Source: Thalassolituus maritimus
GTDB lineage: Bacteria; Pseudomonadota; Gammaproteobacteria; Pseudomonadales; Oceanobacteraceae
Direction: 5' to 3'
DNA length: 64,000 nucleotides
Assembly: GCF_900156675.1 (NCBI RefSeq)
Contig: NZ_FTOH01000007.1
Location: 62,001 to 126,000, forward strand
Below, piece by piece: positions 52,165 to 61,893 of this stretch (position 1 is its first letter; each line of letters begins with the position of its first letter). The notes beneath the pieces are model-generated. The model was not told the DNA's origin, did not search any database, and saw nothing but the letters and a program-made list of their open reading frames with translations. Position numbers and translations under genes: made by a program.

Positions 52165-52638
52165 ATGTTGTTTGAACATAAAAACGAAGAACTTTTCACG
52201 TTAAACCGTAGTGATACTCAGCAGCCGCTGTCGTCGTATGCCTTATTTGCCTTTGAGCTGGATGGCGCAGAATGGCCGAGTGTTGAGCACTATTATCAGG
52301 CAATGAAGTTCGAAGACGAGGCTCACCGCGAGAAAATCCGTCAGGCGAAGACTGCCGAGGAGGCAGCGAAACTAGGTAAGAGCCGTAAGCCAAAGCGTCG
52401 CAAGGATTGGAAGAAGACCAGCACGGTAGTTATGACCCGTGGCACCTACATTAAGTGCCGCACTCATCGTGATATTGCCGAACAACTGTTAGAAACGGGC
52501 GAGCTGCGAATCGCGGAGCTGAGTGGTTACGATTATTTCTGGGGAAGTGGCCGTGATATGCGAGGAAAGAACAACTTCGGTAAAGTGCTCATGGGTGTGA
52601 GAGACAAGCTGCGCTCTGAGCGGGAGCAGAGCGCCTGA
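52165..52638 (+). CDS. NADAR family protein (YbiA-like)
   Basis: A 157-residue NADAR domain protein with the typical WPSVEHYYQAMKF block and the SGYDYFWGSGRDMRGKNNFGKVLM end. YbiA/RibX members cleave N-glycosidic bonds of toxic riboflavin intermediates, and other NADAR proteins remove ADP-ribose from guanine as antitoxins. No ADP-ribosyl-toxin gene lies next to it, so the metabolic role is more likely. Confidence 0.9.
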   Translation: MLFEHKNEELFTLNRSDTQQPLSSYALFAFELDGAEWPSVEHYYQAMKFEDEAHREKIRQAKTAEEAAKLGKSRKPKRRKDWKKTSTVVMTRGTYIKCRTHRDIAEQLLETGELRIAELSGYDYFWGSGRDMRGKNNFGKVLMGVRDKLRSEREQSA

Positions 52639-52665
52639 TCCTTCTTACTTCCTTCCTGCCTCTTG

Positions 52666-53517
52666 TCAGGGCAGTGGCGTAAATTCCTGGTTGTCTCCGG
52701 GAATATCCGGGAAACGCTGCTCCTGCCAGTCTTGTTTAGCCTGTTCAATCCGTTCTTTGCTGAACGACACGAAATTCCAGTGCATGTGTGGATGTTGAGA
52801 CCATTGCTCGCCACCTAAGAATATGGTCCGGGCGTAGGCGTTACTCGAGACAGATTCGTCTGGAGACAGGAGAACAAAGTCTCCTTGTTGGTAGCGTTCT
52901 GAGCCGACCAGCACCTCCCCCTCGATGACATACAATGCGCATTCCTGATCCGGATTCGGGCGCTTGAAAGTGCTACCGGCGCTAAAAATGACATCCAGAA
53001 AGAACATAGGGGAGTAGGTGCGGATCGGCGAGGTCATGCCCATGGCATCCCCAGCGATCAGCCTGGCAAAGACACCTTCTTTATTGAACTGAGGTAGCTG
53101 GCATTTTTTGTGGTGAGTGAAAGCAGGTTCAATCTCAGCAAACTTCTCAGGCAGCGCCACCCAGCACTGAAGCCCATTGAGCGCATGGTCGCTGGCTTTC
53201 GTTTCGTGAGTTTCACGTTCGGAGTGCACGATGCCCCGGCCAGCGGTCATCCAGTTTACGTCACCCGGTAGAATCTCCATGTTGTTGCCGAGACTATCCC
53301 GGTGAAGTATCGAGCCTTCTGTAAGATAGGTCAGCGTCGCCAGCCCGATGTGTGGGTGAGGTCTTACGTCGATGCCCTCACCTGCGGCAAAGTGCGCAGG
53401 CCCCATGTGATCCAGAAATACGAAGGGGCCGACCATACGCTTCTCTGCATGCGGCAGGATGCGAGTAACACTGAAGCCATCAAGATCCTTCGTTTTACCT
53501 TTCAGAAGTATGCTCAT
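52666..53517 (-). CDS. Pirin family protein
   Basis: A 283-residue bicupin. The N-terminal cupin has the metal-ligand stretch RPHPHIGLATLTYLTEG and the HSERE block typical of pirins; the C-terminal cupin is shorter. Some bacterial pirins have quercetinase-like activity, others regulate by contact; not resolved here. Convergent with the NADAR gene. Confidence 0.92.
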   Translation of the reverse strand: MSILLKGKTKDLDGFSVTRILPHAEKRMVGPFVFLDHMGPAHFAAGEGIDVRPHPHIGLATLTYLTEGSILHRDSLGNNMEILPGDVNWMTAGRGIVHSERETHETKASDHALNGLQCWVALPEKFAEIEPAFTHHKKCQLPQFNKEGVFARLIAGDAMGMTSPIRTYSPMFFLDVIFSAGSTFKRPNPDQECALYVIEGEVLVGSERYQQGDFVLLSPDESVSSNAYARTIFLGGEQWSQHPHMHWNFVSFSKERIEQAKQDWQEQRFPDIPGDNQEFTPLP

Positions 53518-53620
53518 GGTCGTGCCTTCCCGGTTTCAATACCTTCTATCCTAAAGCTATGATGTAACTGGCACCAGTCATAGAAGAATGCTGGTACAAA
53601 GTGTTCTGAGAGGTAGATAT

Positions 53621-54028
53621 ATGGCGAGCAAGGCAGAGCTGGAGCATTTCTTTGCAACAGAATTTCCGCAAGCGGATTTTAAGATCGAAGTACTGGGCAG
53701 CCGCTCGGCCACGATTCGAAAGCGTATCACCGAAGCACATCTCAGGCCGGGAGGCACGGTATCGGGGCCAGTATTAATGGAGGTTGCCGATGCCGCTTTG
53801 TACGTCGCCATACTGGCCGAGCTGGGCTTGGTTGCGATGGCGGTTACAACGAGCCTGAACTTTAACTTCTTGCGGAAACCGGCTTCAGACCGCGACATCA
53901 TCGCAGAATGTACTCTGATGAAAGTCGGTAAGGCCTTAGTGGTGGGAGAGGTTTCTATGTACTCCGAAGGGGATCAGGAACCCGTCGCACATGCGGTAGG
54001 CAGTTACGCAATACCACCCCGGAAGTAA
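53621..54028 (+). CDS. Hotdog-fold thioesterase (PaaI family)
   Basis: A 135-residue single hotdog domain with the PGGTVSGPVLMEVADAALY helix that carries active-site residues in PaaI-type acyl-CoA thioesterases. I start at ATG 53621 because GAGG lies 7 bases upstream; ATG 53588 is in frame without a site. Substrate unknown. Confidence 0.85.
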   Translation: MASKAELEHFFATEFPQADFKIEVLGSRSATIRKRITEAHLRPGGTVSGPVLMEVADAALYVAILAELGLVAMAVTTSLNFNFLRKPASDRDIIAECTLMKVGKALVVGEVSMYSEGDQEPVAHAVGSYAIPPRK

Positions 54029-54117
54029 GTCTCAGGTCTGGCCTGTATTGATTGATTTAACAGGCCAATCGTTTATCCTGTCGGCCAATAAAGGAACTGC
54101 ATTGCAAAGGAAGCTCG

Positions 54118-55170
54118 ATGGCCGCGACACCGCTTAATGAATACTTGGTCTACTTGCCTAATAGAGATGGCCGAAAGATATACATTGACCCCTCTCTGGT
54201 ACCTGTTTTTACCGAATGTGTTGATCCAACCAATGCCGCCGGGAAAAAAATAGCTAACGATATTCAAAGCAAATTGTCCTCTGAAGCTACTGGCACAAAG
54301 TCTGGACAGGCAATTGGTGATGCTGCCGAGTTCTATATGGATATCGGAGATGTCGGTGATCGTTGCGTTCGTGTCTTCTATCGGGTTTTACAGGCAGGAA
54401 GCGCAGGAGCTGACAAGGGCCCTGGTGTCTATGTTCATAATATTCATAGCATATCTTCCAATGGTAGGAAGGTGGACGTTGGCCTGTTTCATATGAGGGC
54501 TAATGGGCTTAAATGGAGCGATGAGAAAGTAACTTCGCAAGAGCTGACAGCAAAGGTATTAAGGCTAGGCTCCGTGGTCGATGAGGGAGGGCTTATCGAA
54601 CTAAGTGATCTTTCAAAGGAGATGTTAAAGGCCAGTGCTCAGGAAAGTGATAAAACCGATTTTAACCTCTACCATTGCCCATTAACGATATCAAACGATG
54701 GAAACGACTATGCAACGCCTGAAGCCAGGCACCGAGTTGTCAGCCCGTCGGACCTGGCTGATGTTCTCGTAAATACAGCCTCCTTGGGGGAGTGGAGCGG
54801 TCGTCATTATGAAAGCTATACCGTTTATTGCTATAACGACGCTTCGAAATTATTGGAAAGTGCTCTGGCCTTAGTTAAAAGTAAAAATGTCTCCTTAGAG
54901 AAATTCAAATTTTCTCTGGTTTCCCCTTATTCGCCTTTTTCTTTTATTAAAAAGTTGGCAGATGACTGCGGTGCGACAGCAAACTTAGAATCTGGTGACA
55001 TCAGCAATGTTTCGCAGTTGCATCAGAATTTCGATCCTGCATCCCTTAGTCAGGATGCAATGTCGACCTGTCAAAATTACTCTGACTTGGTAGCAAAGGA
55101 TAGTATCAACAGTTTTTTCGACTTGTGGAAGGGAATGGGTTCTAAAGCTCAACTTCCCAGCTTAGGGTAA
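54118..55170 (+). CDS. Protein of unknown function, gene 1 of a three-gene cassette
   Basis: A 350-residue, apparently soluble protein with no signal peptide or membrane helix. AAGGA precedes the ATG. No domain recognised. The N-terminal part has Asn/Asp-rich turns, and the middle contains several Tyr/His/Cys positions. It is followed after 7 bases by the next unknown, so they form one transcript. It could be a toxin, effector or structural partner; none is supported by a motif. Confidence 0.6.
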   Translation: MAATPLNEYLVYLPNRDGRKIYIDPSLVPVFTECVDPTNAAGKKIANDIQSKLSSEATGTKSGQAIGDAAEFYMDIGDVGDRCVRVFYRVLQAGSAGADKGPGVYVHNIHSISSNGRKVDVGLFHMRANGLKWSDEKVTSQELTAKVLRLGSVVDEGGLIELSDLSKEMLKASAQESDKTDFNLYHCPLTISNDGNDYATPEARHRVVSPSDLADVLVNTASLGEWSGRHYESYTVYCYNDASKLLESALALVKSKNVSLEKFKFSLVSPYSPFSFIKKLADDCGATANLESGDISNVSQLHQNFDPASLSQDAMSTCQNYSDLVAKDSINSFFDLWKGMGSKAQLPSLG

Positions 55171-55177
55171 TTGCCTG

Positions 55178-55957
55178 ATGACTTCTGAGCACCTTTATCC
55201 TGCGGTGTCTATTCCTGAGCTACGAGCACAGTATTGCTTTCAAGTGGATAGCTATCGAGTTCTTGTTTCGTGTAACGATGGTGCTCGCTGCGACAGACGC
55301 CTAGATTACCAGTTTCATGATATCGAAGGTGGAGTTATTAATAATCCTAATGAAACTGGTGAAATTAATCCTTTTAGTGGCAGCTTTTACGTTATTAATA
55401 GAGATATGCGTGTACAGTTCCCTGGTTGGGTAGCTTCTGTAAATATTCAGATCTGGCCTAAGACAGAACTATCGATGCACAGCAGCCACTGGCGATCAGA
55501 AAAAGACTTGGTCGAGAATACAATTCGACTGCACAATCGACCGGCACACAAGCCAGAAGAGTGGCCAAATTATACGGTGCCCAAAGATCACAATGATGTG
55601 CTAATTTTTCGTGCAGAAGAGCGCTTATGGAGCTTATGCGAGTTTGGTGATTTTTCGGTTAATAATGCATTGATGACTGAGCTCACAGAGCACCTCGCTT
55701 TGATTATTGTTTTTGATACGGCTTCATTCTGGCAAAGAAAAACTTATCCGCCAAAAGATCTCAAAGCTCACCTGAAACCTGTCTTTATTGACTACCTCTC
55801 ACGTATTCAAATCATTCCAACCGAAGGCGTCCCTGAGTCTGAACTGCCACCACTTGGTTTCTACCCTTCGAAGCGTGAAGAAAAAGAAATTGATAGCGAA
55901 GGTAATGCTGTTGCAGAGGACATACCCGCTAGCTCATCCAGTGAGTGGGGCTGGTAA
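55178..55957 (+). CDS. Protein of unknown function, gene 2 of the cassette
   Basis: A 259-residue soluble protein without recognisable family motifs. It starts 7 bases after gene 1 and ends 3 bases before gene 3. The N-terminal half is beta-rich with several Trp and Tyr residues, and the C-terminal tail is acidic and Ser-rich with no predicted fold. Confidence 0.6.
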   Translation: MTSEHLYPAVSIPELRAQYCFQVDSYRVLVSCNDGARCDRRLDYQFHDIEGGVINNPNETGEINPFSGSFYVINRDMRVQFPGWVASVNIQIWPKTELSMHSSHWRSEKDLVENTIRLHNRPAHKPEEWPNYTVPKDHNDVLIFRAEERLWSLCEFGDFSVNNALMTELTEHLALIIVFDTASFWQRKTYPPKDLKAHLKPVFIDYLSRIQIIPTEGVPESELPPLGFYPSKREEKEIDSEGNAVAEDIPASSSSEWGW

Positions 55958-55960
55958 GTT

Positions 55961-56920
55961 ATGGGTCTGTTAGGAAATATCCTTGTTACCTTTGCGCTCA
56001 TGCTCTGGCCCATGGTTTGGATCGTATCTATCATGGGCATGGGTGGTCCGGGTGCTTCTAACCGTCTGGACTGGATGATTCAGCTTCTGGTCTATATGTC
56101 GTATCCAATCTGGATGTTTGGTTTGCTGAGTCTCGCTGGAAAGTCTTTTTGGGGGCTGGCCAGTGGTTATTTTCTGATTGGCTGTCTGGTGCTGTTTATC
56201 ATCTTTAACGCAGGCATGTTCCGCAGCATTTCTAATCTTCTTCAAGGGATTCGGAACGAGGGCTACTCGGTAGCCAAGAGCACCGCATATTTTAATGCCA
56301 AACCCATAGTTGAAGCTGACGCTAAGTCGTTTGATACGTTCAAGGGCGACCTGAGTTACTTCTTTGCGTACCACGCCTGGGATAATGAACACACGTATTA
56401 CCGTGGAGAGGTTGTCGAGGGAGCTCCTGGCGGACCTCTTGAAGCTTTGAATGATCTCAGCAGGAGTCGTGACTATGTCGCTAGCGGTGAAACGGTCATC
56501 TACGGGAACACGGTGTTACGTGGGTGTAGTTTAAGTCATCTCGAGTTTTTTGAAGATATTGAAAAGTATTGGGCTCGCTGCGGTGAGAAAATTTATTATG
56601 CAGGCAACATTGTTGAAGGTGCAGATGCTCAGTCGTTCACTCCACTGAATAGCTGGTTAGCGCATGATAACTACCGGTTTTATGAGTGTACTGAAGTAAC
56701 AGATACCACTGCTGATGCTTCGAGCTTCCAACGAATCGACGGGGGCTATTATCGTGATCATCATCGTATTTTCTATCTCCCTGACAGTACGATCCAAGAA
56801 GTCGAAGGTGTCGATCTCAATACCTTCGAAGTCGTTTATGAAGTCTTAGGTGAGGTCAGAAGCGACGCCCGGGATGCTCACTCCCGATACTACAATGGAG
56901 AGAGGGTCTCCTCTCACTAA
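55961..56920 (+). CDS. DKNYY-repeat membrane protein, gene 3 of the cassette
   Basis: A 319-residue protein. About three membrane helices fill residues 1-90; residues about 105-315 carry repeated YY..G..V.GAD...F units (YYRGEVVEG, YYAGNIVEGADAQSF, YYRDHHRIFYL) characteristic of the DKNYY family. DKNYY proteins occur near type VI and contact-dependent toxin loci, where some may give immunity; here that is only a suggestion. Confidence 0.72.
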   Translation: MGLLGNILVTFALMLWPMVWIVSIMGMGGPGASNRLDWMIQLLVYMSYPIWMFGLLSLAGKSFWGLASGYFLIGCLVLFIIFNAGMFRSISNLLQGIRNEGYSVAKSTAYFNAKPIVEADAKSFDTFKGDLSYFFAYHAWDNEHTYYRGEVVEGAPGGPLEALNDLSRSRDYVASGETVIYGNTVLRGCSLSHLEFFEDIEKYWARCGEKIYYAGNIVEGADAQSFTPLNSWLAHDNYRFYECTEVTDTTADASSFQRIDGGYYRDHHRIFYLPDSTIQEVEGVDLNTFEVVYEVLGEVRSDARDAHSRYYNGERVSSH

Positions 56921-56934
56921 TCCTGTTTTCTGAT

Positions 56935-56966
56935 GCAGATGGCCTCTGCTATCTGCTTTAGTTTTT
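56935..56966 (+). terminator. Rho-independent terminator after the three-gene cassette
   Basis: GCAGATGGC (56935-56943), loop CTCT, GCTATCTGC (56948-56956) with one G-U pair, then TTTAGTTTTT. It closes the 54118-56920 transcription unit. Confidence 0.75.
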
Positions 56967-57175
56967 CTGCTGATCCTCCCCCTAACTCGGGTCGCATACC
57001 TGTCTCTAGAGGTCTTCTCTGGGCTGCTGGCTCGATAAGTACCACTTTGTCGAATTTCTTTCCAGAAATGTAATCAATTGTCAGTTCAGGCACTCTGGGG
57101 CTATCTTTGTTAATTTGTGTGTATATATATTGTATATACCTTGTATATGGCAAGCTAACCTAATCAGGAGAGACT

Positions 57176-58507
57176 ATGAATTACATTAAGCCTCTGGCAC
57201 TGACCACAATTGCGGCCGCGCTGGCCGCCTGTGGTGGCGATGACAGTAACGATGATCAGGCCTACCTTCGGGTTTTACATGCATCGGCGGATGCTCCCAA
57301 CGTGGATGTTGCGCTCAATGGCGATGTTGTCCTGCGCGACGTCAGTTTTCAGCAGGGTACCGGCTACCTTGAGATTGAGGATGGCCTGACAACAGTAGAA
57401 ATTCTGGTCGCTGGCACTGAAACCGTAGCGTTCAGTACAGAGGTTGATCTCATGGATAACGGTTACTACTCAGTAATCGCCATCAATGATGTGGCCGAGC
57501 TTGATCTCAAGGTTATCGATGACACCGCAACATACACAGACGGGGATGCTGACGTAACCGTCGTCCACGCCGCGACGGTTGCTGATGATGTCGATATTTT
57601 TGTGACTGCACCGGGAGACGATCCGGATACTAGTGCGGATACACCGGCCTTGGATGGGGTACCGTTCGAAGCGAACGCAACGCTTGAAGCCGTCGCGGCA
57701 GGAGATTACGAGGTCTTCATTGGTGGAGATGAATCCGAAGAGCTGGTTTACGCATCTGGAGAGCTTAATGTCGCAGGGGATATCGCGCTTGTAGCTGTTA
57801 ACAGCATCAAAGGCCGTTCACCTGTGTCCTTAATTGCTTGGTCTGACTCTGGTGCAACCACGGTGTTGGACAATAGCGCAGAGCTGCGGGTCGTTCATGC
57901 CGTTGACGACATTGATGTTGATGTTTTCGCTAATGGCGAGTTATTCATTGATGGGTTTACTTACCAATCAGTAAATGGATACACGGTGCTCGATCCGGGT
58001 ACGGTCAGTGTTGCTATTGCTGCAGATGATCAGGGGCTTGGTAATGCTTTGGCGAACCTGAGCGGAGATCTGACTCTGGAGCGCGGTGAGTCTTACACAG
58101 TCATCGCATCGGGAGACTCCGGAGCAGTAACGGATGCGCAGCTGATAGTACTTACCGATACCCGTGCAGCGGAAGATGCCTCGAATGGTTACGTTCGTCT
58201 GGTTCATGCCTCCTCTGCAACCGCTGCCGACCCTGTGGATATTTTTGTCTATGAAAACGGTATGACTCAACCGCAATCACCAACGTTTGCGGATGTTGAA
58301 CAAGGTCAGGACACTGGGTACGTCGCTCTGTCACCAGCCACCTATACGGTAGACATCGCCGCCGATGATACCACCAGCCCCGCTATTTCAGGTCTTGATT
58401 CATTGCCATTTGCGGCCGGTGACGTGAAAACTGCGATCGCGATTGGTGATAGTTCCGGACTGGATGCGCTGCTGCTAAATGATAAGCGCGGATCAGGCGT
58501 GGAGTGA
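57176..58507 (+). CDS. DUF4397 repeat lipoprotein
   Basis: A 443-residue protein with a lipobox (LAAC, Cys19) followed by an Asp-rich linker. Four repeats of the DUF4397 type each begin with a hydrophobic strand and VHA (LRVLHASADAPNVDV, VTVVHAATV, LRVVHAVDD, VRLVHASS). Such proteins are probably surface-exposed beta-domains of unknown ligand. AGGAG lies 5 bases before the ATG. The upstream region is rich in TATAT and TTGTATAT repeats. A terminator follows. Confidence 0.88.
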   Translation: MNYIKPLALTTIAAALAACGGDDSNDDQAYLRVLHASADAPNVDVALNGDVVLRDVSFQQGTGYLEIEDGLTTVEILVAGTETVAFSTEVDLMDNGYYSVIAINDVAELDLKVIDDTATYTDGDADVTVVHAATVADDVDIFVTAPGDDPDTSADTPALDGVPFEANATLEAVAAGDYEVFIGGDESEELVYASGELNVAGDIALVAVNSIKGRSPVSLIAWSDSGATTVLDNSAELRVVHAVDDIDVDVFANGELFIDGFTYQSVNGYTVLDPGTVSVAIAADDQGLGNALANLSGDLTLERGESYTVIASGDSGAVTDAQLIVLTDTRAAEDASNGYVRLVHASSATAADPVDIFVYENGMTQPQSPTFADVEQGQDTGYVALSPATYTVDIAADDTTSPAISGLDSLPFAAGDVKTAIAIGDSSGLDALLLNDKRGSGVE

Positions 58508-58543
58508 TTTGATTGAGTACAGGTTAACTGTGTTTCGATGGAG

Positions 58544-58567
58544 AGCGGGCTCAGGCCCGCTTTTTTT
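58544..58567 (+). terminator. Rho-independent terminator after the DUF4397 gene
   Basis: AGCGGGC (58544-58550), loop TCAG, GCCCGCT (58555-58561), then T6. It marks the right end of the accessory island before ftsB. Confidence 0.88.
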
Positions 58568-58654
58568 ATTGTTCGGTTTGGTCAAGCTGTCCCGCTGGTT
58601 TACTATGTGGCCATTCTTAACGTCTGGTCTTCTCCGACCTGGAGCACCTTGTAC

Positions 58655-58948
58655 ATGGCATTCCGAGCTACACATTTCTGGACTGCGGTAGGCATTTTTC
58701 TGCTGATCGTGCTGCAGTACCGCCTGTGGTTCGATGACAGCGGCGTGATTGCTAATCGCGCGCTTGAGCGTCAGATAGATCAGTTGCAGACATCCAACGA
58801 TAAACAGTCTTCAGAGAATCATGCCTTGTTGAATCAGGTGATGGATCTACGCACCGGCGATGCCTTGCTGGAAGAGACTGCCCGCGAGGAACTGGGGCTG
58901 GTTAAAGATGGCGAGACCTTTATCTTATTTGCAGAACCCGATTCATGA
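58655..58948 (+). CDS. ftsB: Cell division protein FtsB
   Basis: A 97-residue bitopic protein: one membrane helix (about residues 8-24, ending LQYRLWF), a coiled coil, and the conserved EETAREELGLVKDGETF tail. It bridges FtsL and FtsQ in the divisome. ATG 58655 is chosen for family length; the upstream in-frame ATG 58538 lies inside the terminator region. It overlaps ispD by ATGA. Confidence 0.95.
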   Translation: MAFRATHFWTAVGIFLLIVLQYRLWFDDSGVIANRALERQIDQLQTSNDKQSSENHALLNQVMDLRTGDALLEETAREELGLVKDGETFILFAEPDS

Positions 58949-59643
58949 GCGACTCTATCTGGGCAGTGCTCCCGGCTGCTGGTGTAGGCAGCCGCATGCA
59001 GGCCGACCGGCCAAAACAGTACCTTCCTCTGAAAGGCCGCTTCCTTCTCGATCATACCCTTGAGTGTGTACTTTCTTACCCTTCTATTGAAAAGGCAGTG
59101 GTCGTGCTTTCTGAGGACGACCCCTATTGGCCAGACAGTCAATTTGCCAGCCATTCTGATGTGATCAGGGCGGAAGGCGGTAGCGAGCGTTGTCACTCGG
59201 TACTTAACGGTTTATGCGCACTTGAGGGGATAGCTTCGGACACTGACTGGGTAGCCGTGCATGATATTGCCCGCCCCTGTCTACGACACAGTGATCTTGA
59301 TCTTCTGTTTGATGGGCTTGGTGACAGCGGGGCCATTCTGGCGTCGCCAACGCGAGATACCATGAAACGGGGCACACTTCAGGCAGATGGCTCGGTGGTG
59401 ATTGATCATACGGTAGAGCGTGACCAGCTCTGGCACGCGCTTACCCCACAAGTGTTTCGTCTGGGTGAGTTAAGAACTGCACTCGAGCGAGCACTAGCGG
59501 ACGGTTTTGAAGTGACAGATGAGGCGTCTGCAATCGAATATGCTGGTGGCCGTCCGCGCTTAGTCTCGGGCCGGGCAGACAATATCAAAGTTACCAGGCC
59601 GGAAGATCTGGCACTGGCAGAACTTTTTTTATCGCAACATTAA
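58945..59643 (+). CDS. ispD: 2-C-methyl-D-erythritol 4-phosphate cytidylyltransferase
   Basis: A 232-residue MEP-pathway enzyme. The [21 protein letters not shown] motif supplies the CTP-binding Gly-rich loop and Lys; the ARPCL and DEASAIEY stretches complete the family pattern. Coupled to ftsB by ATGA and followed by ispF after 25 bases. Confidence 0.96.
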   Translation: MSDSIWAVLPAAGVGSRMQADRPKQYLPLKGRFLLDHTLECVLSYPSIEKAVVVLSEDDPYWPDSQFASHSDVIRAEGGSERCHSVLNGLCALEGIASDTDWVAVHDIARPCLRHSDLDLLFDGLGDSGAILASPTRDTMKRGTLQADGSVVIDHTVERDQLWHALTPQVFRLGELRTALERALADGFEVTDEASAIEYAGGRPRLVSGRADNIKVTRPEDLALAELFLSQH

Positions 59644-59668
59644 TGAGCAACTAATTCAGGAACAGGCC

Positions 59669-60151
59669 ATGCGCATCGGACACGGTTTTGACGTACACGC
59701 TTTTGATGAAGGCGATTTTATTACGCTTGGAGGTATGAAAATTCCTCACTCGCACGGCCTTAAAGCGCACTCCGATGGTGATGTTGCATTACATGCATTG
59801 GCTGATGCGCTGCTGGGCGCGGCGGCACTGGGGGATATCGGCCAACACTTCCCGGATACGGATGAACAATGGAAGGGCGCTGACAGTCGCATGCTGCTGC
59901 GTCATGTTGTTTCTCTGGTGGCTGACAAAGGTTATCGCGTGGGTAATGTTGATGTCACCATCATCGCGCAAGCACCAAAGATGGCCCCTCATATCGCTGA
60001 TATGCGCGCCGTAATCGCTGCAGATCTTCAGGTCAGAATCGACGACGTCAATGTGAAGGCCACCACAACTGAAAAGCTCGGTTATGTCGGTCGTAAAGAG
60101 GGTATTGCCGTTCACGCGGTAGCTCTGTTGCTGAATAGTGAGACGCAATAA
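59669..60151 (+). CDS. ispF: 2-C-methyl-D-erythritol 2,4-cyclodiphosphate synthase
   Basis: A 160-residue IspF with the zinc ligands D8 and H10 in GFDVH and the His in [13 protein letters not shown]. The [16 protein letters not shown] end binds the nucleotide. Its stop overlaps truD by one base. Confidence 0.97.
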   Translation: MRIGHGFDVHAFDEGDFITLGGMKIPHSHGLKAHSDGDVALHALADALLGAAALGDIGQHFPDTDEQWKGADSRMLLRHVVSLVADKGYRVGNVDVTIIAQAPKMAPHIADMRAVIAADLQVRIDDVNVKATTTEKLGYVGRKEGIAVHAVALLLNSETQ

Positions 60152-61137
60152 TGCAGGATTATTCAGTATTACCGGAGTGGCCATCCGCGTACGAAGCGAC
60201 AGGAGCTACGGCCGTATTAAAGCAGGAGAACAGTGACTTTGTGGTCACAGAGATTCCTCTTGGGTTGCCGTCGGGCGAAGGAGAGCATGTCTGGCTTGAT
60301 GTCGCCAAAGATGGGGCGAATACGCAGTTTGTGGCCGCTCAGATTGCTGAATTCGCCGGTGTTCGCGAGCTGGATGTGGGTTATGCAGGCCTGAAAGACC
60401 GATACGCAGAAACGCGTCAGTGGTTCACTGTGTGGATGCCTAAAACAGAGGCGCCAGACTTTATAGCACTCGAACACCCTGAGTTTCGTGTAATAAGTCA
60501 GGCTCGGCATATAAAAAAGCTGCGCCCTGGAGACCTGCTCGGTAATCGTTTTCAGATACTTTTACGTGAAGTCAAAGGAGACCGTACTGCCATCGAGCGT
60601 AATCTGTCGTTGGTTCAACAGTATGGCGTCCCGAACTATTTTGGCCCCCAGAGGTTTGGTCTGGCAGGGGACAACGTGGCAAATGGCATGGCGATGCTGA
60701 AGCGTGAAATTCGCGTGCGTAATAAAAAGAAGAAAGGCATCTATCTGTCTTCGGTCCGGTCTTTCCTGTTTAACGAAGTTCTCGCCGCCAGAATACGTTC
60801 TGGGTTGTGGGGGCAGAGCCTGACTGGCGATATCCTGACGGATGAAGGTGTCGCAACAGGACCTATGTGGGGACGAGGGCGGCTGACAACTACCGATGAC
60901 GCTCTGGCGCTTGAATCGGAGATTGCTGCACAACATCCTGAACTCTGTGAGGGGCTTGAATTCTCTGGTCTGAATCAGGATCGCCGTGCGTTGGCAGCAA
61001 TGCCCGGTAATATGACCTGGAGCTGGCCAGAAGAGTCGCATTTACTACTCACATTTTCACTGCCTGCCGGTTATTATGCGACATCACTTATTCGTGAATG
61101 CATAGAAACAACTGAACCTGAAAGGTATGTACCCTGA
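60151..61137 (+). CDS. truD: tRNA pseudouridine(13) synthase TruD
   Basis: A 328-residue TruD with the catalytic Asp D83 in [16 protein letters not shown]. It modifies U13 of tRNA(Glu). The one-base overlaps with ispF and surE suggest a tightly coupled operon. Confidence 0.95.
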   Translation: MQDYSVLPEWPSAYEATGATAVLKQENSDFVVTEIPLGLPSGEGEHVWLDVAKDGANTQFVAAQIAEFAGVRELDVGYAGLKDRYAETRQWFTVWMPKTEAPDFIALEHPEFRVISQARHIKKLRPGDLLGNRFQILLREVKGDRTAIERNLSLVQQYGVPNYFGPQRFGLAGDNVANGMAMLKREIRVRNKKKKGIYLSSVRSFLFNEVLAARIRSGLWGQSLTGDILTDEGVATGPMWGRGRLTTTDDALALESEIAAQHPELCEGLEFSGLNQDRRALAAMPGNMTWSWPEESHLLLTFSLPAGYYATSLIRECIETTEPERYVP

Positions 61138-61877
61138 TGACTCTGCTGCTTTCCAATGATGACGGTGTTCATGCGCCCGGCTTGAAGATGCTGGCCAGGA
61201 CGTTGTCTGCGGCGGGCTACGATATTCGCGTCAGTGCGCCAGACCGTGACCGTAGTGGCGCAAGTAACTCTCTGACGCTCGACCGGCCCCTGCAGGTCAT
61301 TCACCATGAGAACGGTTTTCATAGTGTTGATGGCACCCCGACCGATGCGGTGCACCTGGCTCTCAACGAATTTCATGCGGACACGTGCGAACGGGTGATT
61401 GCAGGCATCAACAGCGGCGCCAATCTGGGGGACGACGTTCTCTATAGTGGTACGGTCGCAGCGGCCACCGAAGGTCGTTTTCTGAAGCGCACGCCGATTG
61501 CGGTTTCTTTATGTGGAAAGACTCACTTTGAAACAGCTGGTCGGGTACTGATCGATATTCTGCCGCAGCTAGAATCGCTGGCCTTGCCGCGCAACGCCGT
61601 GATTAATGTGAACGTTCCGGATCTACCGTACGAGGACATTACCGGTGTTGAGGTGACTCGTCTGGGGCACCGAAATAAAGCGGATAATCCGGTTAAAACA
61701 ACCAACCCTCGTGGCAAAGAATTATTCTGGATCTCGGCGGCTGGCGATGTTGCTGATGCTGGGCCGGGTACTGATTTTTATGCGATTGAGCAGGGGCGGG
61801 TCTCGATAACCCCCATTCAGACAGATATGACGCTACATAGCATGTTGGTTCCGGTGTCGGAACATTTTGAGAAGTGA
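61137..61877 (+). CDS. surE: 5'/3'-nucleotidase SurE
   Basis: A 246-residue SurE with the acidic metal-binding [10 protein letters not shown] (D8-D9) and a nearby [12 protein letters not shown] loop. It dephosphorylates nucleoside monophosphates and short polyphosphates in stationary phase. It is followed by pcm, as in most gammaproteobacteria. Confidence 0.96.
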   Translation: MTLLLSNDDGVHAPGLKMLARTLSAAGYDIRVSAPDRDRSGASNSLTLDRPLQVIHHENGFHSVDGTPTDAVHLALNEFHADTCERVIAGINSGANLGDDVLYSGTVAAATEGRFLKRTPIAVSLCGKTHFETAGRVLIDILPQLESLALPRNAVINVNVPDLPYEDITGVEVTRLGHRNKADNPVKTTNPRGKELFWISAAGDVADAGPGTDFYAIEQGRVSITPIQTDMTLHSMLVPVSEHFEK

Positions 61878-61893
61878 GAGTGCAGGAAGCAAG

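Noticed and set aside
56917-57153. A 78-codon minus-strand frame after the DKNYY gene
   Set aside because: It begins in the A+T-rich promoter region of the next gene, overlaps the terminator and uses codons unlike the host. The later half looks somewhat protein-like, so a decayed gene remnant is possible, but I cannot support a gene.
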